Shown: piece by piece, positions 1-10,367 of the stretch
Layout: each line of letters begins with the position of its first letter
Numbering within the stretch: the stretch's first letter is position 1
Source: DATJGR01 sp963787045
Lineage (GTDB): Bacteria > Pseudomonadota > Gammaproteobacteria > Pseudomonadales > Azotimanducaceae
DNA length: 64,000 nt
Assembly (NCBI GenBank): GCA_963787045.1
Contig: CAWBBR010000003.1
Span: 372,001 to 436,000 of the forward strand
Reading direction: 5' to 3'
Made by a program: the position numbers and the translations under genes
Notes under the pieces: model-generated
What the model saw: the letters and a program-made list of their open reading frames with translations, nothing else
Databases searched by the model: none
Told to the model about the DNA's origin: nothing

Positions 1-1
1 G

Positions 2-238
2 ATCTCCGGCAGCTTTCATCCGATGCTGCTCGACGGTGCGAACGACGTTCGCGGTCTGCCGATCTACCTCGTGCACGGCGCGCTCGACTGGATGTTCCCG
101 ATCGAAATGGCGCGCACCGCGAACGCGGCGCTGTCGGCGGCCGGTGCGGCGGTCACGTTCCGCGAAATCCCGGATCTGTCGCACACGTATCCGCGCGACG
201 AGAACCCGCGCATTCTCGACTGGCTGTTGCGAGAGTAG
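2..238 (+). CDS. Alpha/beta hydrolase (esterase), C-terminal fragment
   Basis: This is the 3' end of a gene that begins before the window; the open frame reaches the left edge and stops with TAG. The 78 visible residues carry a strand ending in LVHGALDWMFP, which would supply the acid Asp, and a later LSHTYP that would supply the catalytic His. This is the arrangement at the C-terminus of dienelactone hydrolase and PHB-depolymerase-like esterases. The nucleophile serine lies outside the window, so substrate and localisation cannot be judged. The gene is convergent with the M28 peptidase gene, whose stop lies 8 bp away. Confidence 0.65.
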   Translation: MSGSFHPMLLDGANDVRGLPIYLVHGALDWMFPIEMARTANAALSAAGAAVTFREIPDLSHTYPRDENPRILDWLLRE

Positions 239-245
239 TCGAGCG

Positions 246-2493
246 TCAGATCTTCACGCGACGCAACACCACCCAGCGATCGCCGAGATGTCCGCCCGGC
301 GCGGCGAGCGATCCGCGCGCGTCGACCAGCGCTTTGGCGCCGTCAGGCAGGCGATAAGCAATGTCCACCAGGTAGGCGTCGATCGGATCTGCCGCCGTCG
401 TATCGATCTCGATCGTAACGTCGCGCTGCGCCGGCGCTTCGAACGCCACGCCGCGATAGTCGCCGCGCTCGCTCAGTGCGGTCGAGACCGCGAGGCCATC
501 GATACGGATCGCGTCGATCGGTGTCTGCTTTGGAAGCACCAGCATGATCGTGCTGGTGTCGGCGACCGGATGCAGTCGCAGCGTTCGCGTCGTTCCCGAA
601 ACAGAAACCGGATCGGGCGTGGTCGCGTCGCGCTGAATGACGTCCGCCGTAGCCAATAGCGGCGGCTCGCCAAGTTCCCAGGGCAACGGAGTTTGTCCTT
701 CCGCAAACGGCGCCGCCGTGGCGACCTGTGCAGGCAATGGATTCGGACTCCACACGAGGTACGTCGCGCGATTCGCGTCGGCGTCGAAGACGTAGGTGTA
801 GTTGACGCGTTGCGGCCGCAGCTCGGAATAGAGCGACACCCAATGCGCCGACGCGATACCGACCAGCGCGACCACGACGGCGATCCACCGGGCGGTTTTG
901 ACGCGTCCGCGGTCGAGCAGCGGCAGCAGCGTCACCGCGACCAGCGCCAGCGGCACGAACATCACCGGCGCGGCGTTGAAGCCTTGTGTGATCTCGCCCA
1001 TGTAGGCGAGCGGCAGCATGAACACGCCGGCGATCAGCGCGTTGAGGATTGCCGCCGAACAACGGAATCCGGGACGATCGAGACGATGCGCGAATGCGAG
1101 CACGACGATGACGAGCGTGGCCGCCACGGTGGCCGGCAGCGTCAGATGAGAGGCCAACGGCAGATACGCCGCGAGTGCCAGCGTCAGCAGCGTCCAGAAC
1201 CACCAGGCGGCCAGCAGCGAGTTCCAGAATCCGACGCGTCTGACGAGCGGACGCTGTAGCGCGAGCGCGATGACCGGCACCGAGTAGACGATCAGCCGCC
1301 ACGGCCACGGATTGGCGGGCCAGGACACGCGCGTGCCGGCAAGCACATCGGCCAGTGCGAGTGTTGCCAGCTCCAGCACAACCGTCGTGACGAGCGCGAG
1401 ACTGACGATGCCGAGCGCGGCGAAGAAATGCCCCGGCCCTTGCCAGCGCCGCCACGTGGCGAGGCCCAGCAGGGCGACGATGCAGATCGCGATGGCGAGT
1501 CCGGTCTGCGGGCGATACGCAAACCAGAACGACTGGTTCAGCGTCGAATAGACGTAGTTCGGCGCATCGATCGCTCAGATCCGCGGCGGCGAGGGCGCGC
1601 ACCAGCGGCAAGGCGTTTTCGCCGTGATGCTGCAACGTCGCGAGGCTGAGATTCGCGATGGAGTCGCCGCGGGAGTGGTAGTGATTGCGCTCGCCGGCGA
1701 ACGCGAAGTCGATCCCGGGCTTTCCGGCGTGATTCGACACCGACAGATCAGTGTCGTTGGGCAGCCGTTTGAACAATTCCTCGAAGAAGGACGATGCGAC
1801 CGGGAATCGGGCCGTCTCGCGAAACGCATCGAGCATGGCGCCGCTGCCTGGCCCGCTGCGCAACAGCAGCGAAGGACCTTGCGATCCCGAGCCTTCGATA
1901 TTGATCACTGCTGCGACGTCGTCGGCCCATGCGTGCTGCGAGAAGAATGCTTCGGCGCCGAGCAGTCCTGCTTCTTCACCGTCGGTGAACGCGAACAGGA
2001 TGCTGTTGCGGGGTTGCGGCTCGTCGTGCAGCGCGCGCGCGATTTCGAGCAGCGTCGCAACACCGGCGCCGTCGTCGCCCGCACCGGGCGCAGAAGCCAC
2101 CGAATCGTAGTGGGCCATCAGCAGAATGCCGGATCGCTGCTGACCTTCGATTCTCGCGAGTACGTTCTGCACGCGGCCGCAAACCGGCCACTTGAAGCTG
2201 CAGGTGACGGCGTCCTGCACTTCGGGCGCGAGACCGAGTTCGGTGAGCCGCTCGACGAGACGCCCCTTGACCAGCATGTTGGCAGAGCTGCCGATCGGAT
2301 GCGGAGTCTCGTCGCCGAGCAGCCGCGCGAGCTGGTCGTGCGCGCGCATCGCGGAGAAGGCGTCGTTCGGCGCGTCGGCCAGGAGTGGCGCCGGCGATCT
2401 GAAGCTCCACATCCCCAGAACGAATACTACGCAAAGCAGGATCAGGCATGTTCCGAAGCCGGCCGCGGCAAACTTCGAAAAGCCGCGCGGCAT
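246..2493 (-). CDS. M28 family membrane peptidase (one apparent frameshift)
   Basis: An N-terminal membrane anchor (residues about 10-30) precedes an M28 zinc aminopeptidase domain. Metal-site motifs are visible: MAHYDS, GAGDDGAG, DGEEAGLLG and a later YHSRGDS. After the peptidase domain the frame changes once near 1570-1577 (apparent extra base), and the second frame encodes about 430 residues with several hydrophobic segments and a lumenal-type C-terminal domain. This matches the multi-span ER-type M28 architecture. The total is 748 residues if one base is removed. It probably cleaves peptides outside the cytoplasm. The start ATG lies 2 bp after the amidohydrolase stop, so it is the last gene of a minus-strand array. 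Confidence 0.8.
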
Positions 2494-2495
2494 CG

Positions 2496-3677
2496 TTATG
2501 CGGCGAGCCCGCGATTACTCAGCGCCCGGCCCATCAGATCGACGAAGTTGCCGCGATAGAACGCTTGGCGGATCGGATCAGACGCGGTGTCCAGCGATGT
2601 CTCGAACCGCTTGATCGGATTGCGTCCGCCTTCGACGTGCGGATAGTCGGACGAGAACAGCGGAATCTCCGCTCCTGCTTCGCGGACGATCCAACCGACG
2701 TCTTCGGTCGGATACGGCGTGGCGCGCAATTGCCTTTTCACGTACTCGCTCGGCCGCATCGACAGTTTCTGCAGCCGCTCTTCGTGGCGCGCGAATGCGT
2801 CGTATGCGCTGTCGAGATAACGCATCCAGCTCGGAATCCAACCGGCGCCCTGTTCGATCACGCCGAACATCAGCTTCGGGTGCCGTTCGAAGATGCCGTC
2901 GATGATCATCGTCGCAAGCGTCTGCATCACCGGCGTCGGAATCGCCATGTAGTCGACCGAACGGAAGTTCTCCGCGCCGCCGTGAAAATCCGGCGGCACG
3001 GGAAGGCCGTTGGCGAAGTACTTCGGATCGAGCAGCACGCCGCCGCCGCCGACGTGAAACACGATCGGTATGCCGGCTTCCTCGGCAATCGCCCACAGCG
3101 GGAACAAGCCGATGTGGCTCGGCGAGTGATTGCGCGGACACGCGGACGGAATCAGCAACGCCGAAAAGCCATCCGCCACCGCGCGCTCGGCGATCGCGCG
3201 CGTGCGCGCGAAATCAGCGAGCGGAATGTAGGCGGTTGGCAGCAGCCGACGATCGACGCCGCAGAAGTCCAGCATGGCCCGGTTGTGCGCGTCGGCGGTG
3301 CCGTAGATCAGATCGAGGTCGCCGCTCGTGCGTTCGAGGCGCGCGCTGTAGCCGTTGACGAAGGTGTTGAACACGAGCTGGCTGGCGAAGCCGAGCAGAT
3401 CGAGCGCGCGCGGCCGATCCTGTTTGTAGTACGCGCCGGTTGCCGCCCAGTTCTTGCGTTGCAGAATTTCGCGTTCGTCGTCGGCGCGGTACGCGGGATC
3501 GCGATGGCGCGAAAGCACCCGCTCCAGCTCCTTGAGACTGGTCGCCACCGACGCGCTACCGTCGAAGCCGAGCAGATGGCGTTTGACGTTCTCGCTCGCA
3601 AAGTCCGCCAGCATTTCGGAGGTTTCCATGATGTGCGAGTCCGCGTCATGGACAACGCGCCCTTCTACGTACGGCAT
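2496..3677 (-). CDS. Amidohydrolase family protein (Amidohydro_2)
   Basis: A 393-residue TIM-barrel metal hydrolase of the amidohydrolase-2 type, the group that includes decarboxylases such as ACMSD. Near the N-terminus is HDADSHIME, which supplies metal ligands; mid-protein is VFHVGGGG; near the C-terminus is FSSDYPHVEGG, where the Asp is the conserved metal ligand. These proteins act on aromatic acids or lactone-like substrates in the cytoplasm. The substrate cannot be told here. GGAG-containing sequence sits at good distance before the ATG. It lies between the ABM-domain gene (45 bp upstream) and the M28 peptidase gene (2 bp downstream), probably in one transcript. Confidence 0.85.
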   Translation of the reverse strand: MPYVEGRVVHDADSHIMETSEMLADFASENVKRHLLGFDGSASVATSLKELERVLSRHRDPAYRADDEREILQRKNWAATGAYYKQDRPRALDLLGFASQLVFNTFVNGYSARLERTSGDLDLIYGTADAHNRAMLDFCGVDRRLLPTAYIPLADFARTRAIAERAVADGFSALLIPSACPRNHSPSHIGLFPLWAIAEEAGIPIVFHVGGGGVLLDPKYFANGLPVPPDFHGGAENFRSVDYMAIPTPVMQTLATMIIDGIFERHPKLMFGVIEQGAGWIPSWMRYLDSAYDAFARHEERLQKLSMRPSEYVKRQLRATPYPTEDVGWIVREAGAEIPLFSSDYPHVEGGRNPIKRFETSLDTASDPIRQAFYRGNFVDLMGRALSNRGLAA

Positions 3678-3722
3678 TTCCGTCTCCTCGGCCCGTTTCT
3701 ACGCCAGTTTACATGGCCGACG

Positions 3723-4028
3723 CTATTGCGGTGGAAACGGCAGCGACGTGGCGTCGAACATCTTTACGTCGACGCTCTTCGGGGGATGCTTGCGCATCGC
3801 TTCGTTGAACGTCGCCATGTGCGGCAGCGTGAAGTGCTTCTTCAGCGCATCGAGATCCTTCCAGTGTTCGATGATGCGGATGTTGGTCGGGTTGTTCAGT
3901 TCGGTAGAGAAAACGTACTCGATGCAGCCTGGTTCCGCGCGGCTCGCTTTCTCCATCGCAGCAACGGCGTCTTTGAGGGCAGCGGCGGCGCCCGGATTGG
4001 TTTCGATCTTCACGTTCAGGACGATCAT
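3723..4028 (-). CDS. Antibiotic biosynthesis monooxygenase (ABM) domain protein
   Basis: A 101-residue ferredoxin-like-fold protein of the ABM/quinol monooxygenase family. It begins MIVLNVKIETNPG and has the usual EPGCIEYVF strand and a WKDLDALKKHF helix. The frame is open further upstream, but the ATG at 4028 is chosen because AAAGGAG lies 7 bp before it and the family starts at this point. Such proteins are small cytoplasmic dimers that oxidise quinols without metal or act as dimeric scaffolds. It follows the ATP-grasp gene by 40 bp on the same strand, so it may belong to the end of that operon or start the amidohydrolase unit. Confidence 0.82.
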   Translation of the reverse strand: MIVLNVKIETNPGAAAALKDAVAAMEKASRAEPGCIEYVFSTELNNPTNIRIIEHWKDLDALKKHFTLPHMATFNEAMRKHPPKSVDVKMFDATSLPFPPQ

Positions 4029-4068
4029 GCTCGTGCTCCTTTCATTGAGTGTCCCCTCATCAGATTGG

Positions 4069-5079
4069 TTAGTCGGAAGCGGCTGCGCCCGCGGCCTCCG
4101 CAGTGTCCCATAACGACGGCTGCAACGCTCCGGTGGCGTGGGCGAAGTGTTCGATCGAATAGTCAACGCGCTCGTCGACCGTAAAGTGCTGCAACTCGTC
4201 CAGCGATTCGACGTGTCGTAGGCGCGGCAGCAACCCGCGGTCGTTTGCGACCTGGATCGTCAGGCCCGGCCGCGCGTTCAGCTCCAGCAGCAGCGGGCCG
4301 CGTGTGACGTCCAGCACGATGTCGGCGCCGAGGTAACCGAGGCGCGTCACTTCGTAACACCGCGCGGCGAGCGAGAGCAGCTGTCGCCAATGCGGCACTT
4401 CGATCTGCGACAGCGAGTGACCGGTGTCGGGGTGTCGATCGATCGGCCGGTTGAATTGCACCGCGGCAATGCTGCGGCCCGTCGCGATGTCCAGTCCGAC
4501 GCCGACCGCGCCCTGATGCAGGTTCGCCTTGCCGTCGGATTCCTGCGTTGCGAGTCGCAGCATGCCCATCACCGGGTATCCCTTGAACACGATCAGGCGG
4601 ATGTCGGGTACGCCTTCGTAGCTGATGTGCTCGAACGTCGCATCGGTGGTCACCAACGCTTCCACGAAGGCGACATCGGTGCGCCCGCCCAGCGAGTACA
4701 AGCCGCTGATGATGTTCGATAGATGCCGCTTCAAGTCGGCGAGCGACAGCTGGCTGCCGCTCGACTTCACCAGGTTGTCGCCGTCATGGCCGACGATTAC
4801 CAGAATGCCCTTGCCGCCGCTGCCACGAGCCGGTTTGATTACGAACTGCGTGAATTTGGCGAGGACCTGCTCGATGTGCTCGATCTCGTGCTGCAGCCGG
4901 ATCACGAGCAGCAGTTCCGGCGCCGTCACGCCGGCTTTGCGAACCACCATCTTCGTCAGCAGCTTGTCGTCGACCAACGGATAGCGTTCGCGCGGGTTGT
5001 ACCTGCCGATGTACGCGACGTTGCGGCAGTTCATACCGAGGATGCCTTTGCGCCACAACGTGATCGGATTCGCCCACAT
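4069..5079 (-). CDS. ATP-grasp alpha-L-glutamate ligase-like protein (RimK-related)
   Basis: A 336-residue ATP-grasp enzyme related to RimK-type amino acid ligases. The nucleotide-binding stretch FVIKPARGSGGKGIL lies near residue 85, DIRLIVFKGYPVMGMLR is mid-protein, and the metal-binding end LLLELNARPGL is near residue 275. It should form an amide bond on a carboxylate using ATP in the cytoplasm; the acceptor is unknown. The frame is open far upstream, but MWANPITLWRKGILGMN matches the family start, and its ATG overlaps the previous stop as TGATG. It is the third gene of a conserved cassette with the 7TM inactive transglutaminase and the retropepsin-like lipoprotein. Confidence 0.85.
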   Translation of the reverse strand: MWANPITLWRKGILGMNCRNVAYIGRYNPRERYPLVDDKLLTKMVVRKAGVTAPELLLVIRLQHEIEHIEQVLAKFTQFVIKPARGSGGKGILVIVGHDGDNLVKSSGSQLSLADLKRHLSNIISGLYSLGGRTDVAFVEALVTTDATFEHISYEGVPDIRLIVFKGYPVMGMLRLATQESDGKANLHQGAVGVGLDIATGRSIAAVQFNRPIDRHPDTGHSLSQIEVPHWRQLLSLAARCYEVTRLGYLGADIVLDVTRGPLLLELNARPGLTIQVANDRGLLPRLRHVESLDELQHFTVDERVDYSIEHFAHATGALQPSLWDTAEAAGAAASD

Positions 5080-6587
5080 CAGTCGTTGCCCATCATCGTG
5101 GAGAAGCGGCGCAGTTCGAGCAGGCGATAGCCGGTGTAGCGACCGAGCAGCAGGATCACGGCCAGCACCACGAGATGCAGCTCCGGAAAGTTGAACGCGA
5201 GATGCCGCGTCAGCGGTTGATCCATTACCAGGAAGGCCGTGACCGCAACGAACAGGCTTCCGCTGCCTTGAACCAGCACTTCTTTCGGACCGTCTTCCTC
5301 CCACAGGATCGACATCCGTTCGATCGTCCACGCCAGAATGATCATCGGGAAGAACGTGATCGACAGACCAGCCTCCAGACCGAGGCGATAACTCAGCACG
5401 CTGACGATCGACATGATGGCCACCACCACGATCACGAGTGTCGCGATGCGCGCCACGAGCAGCAGGTTCAACGTCGACAGATAGCTGCGGATGAACAGAC
5501 CGACGACGATCACCATCAGGAAACTGATGACGCCCGGAATCAGCTGCGTCTGCAGGAACGCGAGTGCAATCAGCACCGGCATGAACGTTCCCGACGTCTT
5601 CAGGCCGACGAGCGTGCGCAGCACTACGACCACCAATGCGCCAACCGGCAGCAGCATGATCAGCTTGAACATGTTCTGTTCTTCGACCGGCAGGCTGTAC
5701 AGCGACAGACTCGGCGCGTCCATGCCTTGCGCGCCCGAGGTCGCGAGCGACAGCGAAGGGCGCGTCTGACTGATGATCGCGAAGCTGATGCGGCTGCGCT
5801 TTCCGCCGATCACGTCGAGCACGCTCGGTGTATCGGTCTGCCACAACAGCAGATCGGATGTGTCGGTGATCAACCCGGTGAGCGGATTGAACAGATGCCA
5901 TTGTCCGTCCTGCCACACCTGCACGAGTTCGACGAGCGATTGCCTGCGCCGACCTTCCTCGAGTATCAGCGCCTCCACGCGACGGGCCGGAACATTCGAC
6001 AGCGCGAGCAGGTCGCTGAACAGCGCCGGCAGCGCGAAACGGTCGAGCAGCAGCGCGACGTTCTGGTCGTGCGGAATCACCGTCATCTCTCGAATGAGCT
6101 GCTGCGCCAGCGTCAGCGCATCGGCGGAACGCGGCACGACGGCGCTGACGATTGCTTGCGCGGCGGTTGCGTAAGGTTCGTCGAGCCGCACCAAAGCAAT
6201 CGTCGGTTCGGGTTCTGCGCCGCGGAGCTGGTTCGGGTCGGCGACGAGTTCGACTTTGTAGTACAGCGTCTGCTCGCCGGCGACGTCGCGTTTCGACCAG
6301 TGCGCGCGACGCTGGCCGTCTGTCTCTTCGATGACGAAGCCGTAACCGGACGACACCGTATTTTCGTTGACGATGCGATAGTCGGCCTGGTTCGACGGCA
6401 GGCTGAGGATCGCCTGCACCGGCACGCCGTCGCCCCAGAAGTTGATCTTTGCTTCGATCTGCCAGACCGTTTCCTGCGTGCCCGGCAGAAACGGAATGTT
6501 GAACTTGATGTGGCGGAAGGTGGCGCTGCCGAGTCCGGCAACGGCGAGCAACATCACGAGGAACAGGAAAGGACCTCGTTGCGTCAT
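5079..6587 (-). CDS. Inactive transglutaminase fused to 7TM domain
   Basis: A 502-residue inner-membrane protein. One N-terminal anchor (residues 6-25) is followed by a periplasmic region of about 220 residues. This contains a transglutaminase-like fold (ARRVEALILEEG, then WQDGQWHLFNPLTG) in which the catalytic Cys is not evident. Seven or so hydrophobic helices fill the C-terminal half. This matches the inactive transglutaminase / 7TM family, always found with an ATP-grasp ligase and a retropepsin-like protease. It overlaps the upstream protease gene by ATGA and the downstream ligase by TGATG, so all three are translationally coupled. The role is probably to pass a periplasmic signal or substrate to the ligase. 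Confidence 0.85.
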   Translation of the reverse strand: MTQRGPFLFLVMLLAVAGLGSATFRHIKFNIPFLPGTQETVWQIEAKINFWGDGVPVQAILSLPSNQADYRIVNENTVSSGYGFVIEETDGQRRAHWSKRDVAGEQTLYYKVELVADPNQLRGAEPEPTIALVRLDEPYATAAQAIVSAVVPRSADALTLAQQLIREMTVIPHDQNVALLLDRFALPALFSDLLALSNVPARRVEALILEEGRRRQSLVELVQVWQDGQWHLFNPLTGLITDTSDLLLWQTDTPSVLDVIGGKRSRISFAIISQTRPSLSLATSGAQGMDAPSLSLYSLPVEEQNMFKLIMLLPVGALVVVVLRTLVGLKTSGTFMPVLIALAFLQTQLIPGVISFLMVIVVGLFIRSYLSTLNLLLVARIATLVIVVVAIMSIVSVLSYRLGLEAGLSITFFPMIILAWTIERMSILWEEDGPKEVLVQGSGSLFVAVTAFLVMDQPLTRHLAFNFPELHLVVLAVILLLGRYTGYRLLELRRFSTMMGND

Positions 6588-7417
6588 GGCGCCGGCTTGT
6601 CGCCGTCGTTCGTGTTCGCGGGTGCCGACGCTGGCGCGGTGGCACGCGGTTGTACGTAGCGCGCGCCGACCTCGACCAGAGCGATGTCTTTCAGAAAGCT
6701 GCGTCCGAGTATCACCGCGTGATCGGCGCGATCGGTGAGCATGAACCAGAACGTATCCTGCACGTCGCCGAGTTTCAGCCGCATCCTCACCACCGGTCGC
6801 TTGATGCCTTCGCCGCCGCCGGACTGAACCGTTCGCACGTGTCGCGACACGCGACGCTCCAGCGGAACCGGTTCATCCGAGTCGGATGCGTGCAGCACGA
6901 ATCGCACCCACGACTTGCCGTCGCGTTCGAACTCGACGATCTCCTCGCCGAGCAGCGCATTGTTTGTGGCAGTGGTGTCGACGCGCGCGATCAACGGAAT
7001 GCCCGGCGGATCGATCCACACCTGCTCTACGTCGCCGACGACCATTTTCGAGCCGCTGATCATGACGCGCTGGATCTGCGGTTCTTTGCATTGCGCTTCG
7101 GCAAGCTGCGGCGCCGGGCACAGGTGCTTCAGAGAATCGGGCAACGTCGCGACGGCGCCTTCGACGCGTCCGATCGCGTGCGTCTGCACGTCGAGTTCGG
7201 TCGTTACGGACTGTTGGTCGGTGCGCACGTCGGCGAGTGCGGTCTGCACGTTCGCGAGTTCACCGTTCAGTCGCGCGACTTCGGCTTTCAACGCGTCGAG
7301 CGATGGGTTCGCCAGCGGCTCCGCGGCCGGAGTCGGGGCGATCGGCGCGCAGCCAATCGCCAGCGTCGCCATGACGATGGCGACAACGAGCCCAGGCTGC
7401 TCAGAGCCGATGCGCAC
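6584..7417 (-). CDS. Retropepsin-like aspartic protease lipoprotein (formerly ATP-dependent zinc protease family)
   Basis: A 277-residue protein with a lipoprotein signal ending in LAIGC (Cys23), then a coiled-coil-like stretch (residues 40-95), then a retropepsin-type domain. The likely catalytic Asp147 sits in ARVDTTATNN, with the flap region after it and the ILGRSFL strand near residue 252. The family was annotated as an ATP-dependent zinc protease, but the fold is retroviral-type aspartic. The lipobox places it on the periplasmic face. The start is GTG with a weak ribosome site. It is the first gene of the cassette and overlaps the next by ATGA. A Pro/Ala-rich tail ends the protein. Confidence 0.82.
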   Translation of the reverse strand: MRIGSEQPGLVVAIVMATLAIGCAPIAPTPAAEPLANPSLDALKAEVARLNGELANVQTALADVRTDQQSVTTELDVQTHAIGRVEGAVATLPDSLKHLCPAPQLAEAQCKEPQIQRVMISGSKMVVGDVEQVWIDPPGIPLIARVDTTATNNALLGEEIVEFERDGKSWVRFVLHASDSDEPVPLERRVSRHVRTVQSGGGEGIKRPVVRMRLKLGDVQDTFWFMLTDRADHAVILGRSFLKDIALVEVGARYVQPRATAPASAPANTNDGDKPAP

Positions 7418-7426
7418 GTTGAGAGG

Positions 7427-7446
7427 GACCCCCGCGAACGAGGGTC
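7427..7446 (-). terminator. 8-bp hairpin with UUCG tetraloop after the deacylase locus
   Basis: Read on the minus strand, an 8-bp stem (one G-U pair) closes a UUCG loop. It lies 14 bp after the deacylase stop and just before the retropepsin gene. There is no U-run, only CCTCTC, so it is a weak terminator or an RNA-stabilising hairpin. Confidence 0.45.
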
Positions 7447-7459
7447 GGATTCTACAGGA

Positions 7460-9170
<1,711 letters not shown>

Positions 9171-9212
9171 GGTGCTCTCCTCACGGTGTGCGTCGAAGGG
9201 AAAAGGTGTGAG

Positions 9213-9246
9213 ATGGACGTTAATGGATGTGAATTACGTTGTCCAT
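9213..9246. promoter_or_regulatory. Imperfect inverted repeat in divergent promoter region
   Basis: ATGGAC at 9213-9218 pairs with GTCCAT at 9241-9246, with partly matching arms (GTTAAT and ATTACGTT) inside. It lies between the start of the deacylase and the toroid protein gene, where an operator would be expected. No regulator gene is adjacent. Confidence 0.35.
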
Positions 9247-9319
9247 GCGCGAGCGGTTTTCGGCAGCGGGTGTCAGGGATATAAAGCGGTCAGAGGCAAG
9301 CAAACAAGGAGGCAGTGTC

Positions 9320-10288
9320 GTGGCAACGATCGAACGTGAAGTCGCACAGCCGAAACAAGCGGTCATGCGTTGGCTGCTCGATTCCGATCCGTCGATTCGG
9401 TGGCAGGTGTTGCGGGATCTCGCGGGTGAGCCCGAGCAGCGGGTCACCGTCGAGCGGTCGCGTGTCGCCGTCGAAGGCTGGGGTGCCCGATTGCTCGGGC
9501 TGCAGCAAAGCGACGGAAACTGGGGTGGCGGTCCATGGGTTCGAGCGAGTTGGGCCTCCACCATGGAAACGCTGATGCTGCTCCGGGAACTCGGACTCGA
9601 TCCGACGAGCGCACCGGCGCGGAACGCGATCGCCCTGGTTCGCGACAACAGCAACTGGGGGCCGTATCACGGGCGTGCGCCGTTCTTCGAAGGAGAGTCC
9701 GAGCCGTGCATCAACGGCAGGGTGCTCGCGTGCGGTGCGTATTTCGGTCAGGCGAGCGACAGGCTCGTCGATCGGCTTCTCGGCGAGCAGTTGCCCGACG
9801 GCGGCTGGAACTGCGACGCGCCGCCGAGCACGAAGTCGTCTTTCAACTCGACCATCTGCGTACTCGAAGGACTACTCGAGTACGAGAAGGCGAACGGTGC
9901 AGCGACCACGGTGACGGAGGCGCGGCTGCGCGGCCAGGAATATCTGTTGGAGCGAAAGCTGTTCCGCTCGTTGACCACCGGAAAGGTGATCGATCGCGAT
10001 CGGAAGAGTAGCGACGACTGGAGAGATTTCTCGTTTCCGACGCGGTGGCACTACGACATCCTGTGGGGGCTGGACTATCTGCGAAGAGCGCAGGCACGTC
10101 CCGATACGCGAGTCGCAGAGGCAATCGAACTGGTGATCGGCAAGCAGAACCGGAACGGACGATGGCCGCTCGATCACCGTCACGCCGGCACGGTGCATTT
10201 CACAATGGAAGGACGAACCGGCACGACGAGCCGCTGGAATACGCTGCGCGCGTTGCGGGTGCTGGGGTGGTATTCAGCGAAAGGTTGA
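9320..10288 (+). CDS. Squalene-cyclase-like alpha/alpha toroid protein
   Basis: A 322-residue protein with an (alpha/alpha) barrel pattern like half of a squalene-hopene cyclase or a prenyltransferase beta subunit. Three QW-type repeats are visible: LQQSDGNWGGG near residue 60, LPDGGWNCD near 155 and KQNRNGRWPLD near 275. I see no DxDD protonation motif and no signal peptide, so a true triterpene cyclase is unlikely. The GTG at 9320 is chosen because AAGGAGG sits 7 bp before it; an earlier ATG in frame has no such site. The function is unknown; binding of a prenyl or other lipid is a guess from the fold. Confidence 0.65.
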   Translation: MATIEREVAQPKQAVMRWLLDSDPSIRWQVLRDLAGEPEQRVTVERSRVAVEGWGARLLGLQQSDGNWGGGPWVRASWASTMETLMLLRELGLDPTSAPARNAIALVRDNSNWGPYHGRAPFFEGESEPCINGRVLACGAYFGQASDRLVDRLLGEQLPDGGWNCDAPPSTKSSFNSTICVLEGLLEYEKANGAATTVTEARLRGQEYLLERKLFRSLTTGKVIDRDRKSSDDWRDFSFPTRWHYDILWGLDYLRRAQARPDTRVAEAIELVIGKQNRNGRWPLDHRHAGTVHFTMEGRTGTTSRWNTLRALRVLGWYSAKG

Positions 10289-10310
10289 TCAAGCCACTCG
10301 TTTTCGACCA

Positions 10311-10339
10311 TTGATACTGTACGTATATACAGGTACTGT
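10311..10339 (+). promoter_or_regulatory. LexA-type SOS box inside a sigma-70-like promoter
   Basis: CTGT-N8-ACAG is present exactly at 10317-10332, within the 20-mer 10315-10334, which matches the E. coli LexA consensus at 16 of 20 positions. A -35-like TTGATA (10311-10316) and a weak -10-like TACTGT (10334-10339) flank it with 17-bp spacing, so a bound repressor would cover the promoter spacer. The radical SAM start codon is 28 bp downstream. Confidence 0.65.
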
Positions 10340-10367
10340 GGCCGTCCGCTTTCGGGAGGACGCCACG

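Noticed and set aside
2448..4184. Long plus-strand open frame of 578 codons opposite the amidohydrolase, ABM and ATP-grasp genes
   Set aside because: It is rich in Arg, His and Ala, typical of antisense frames in GC-rich genes. The minus strand has clear families over the same bases.
5175..6659. Plus-strand frame of 494 codons opposite the 7TM protein gene
   Set aside because: Composition is dominated by Arg, Gln, His and Asp with no hydrophobic or domain pattern. It is the shadow of the 7TM gene.
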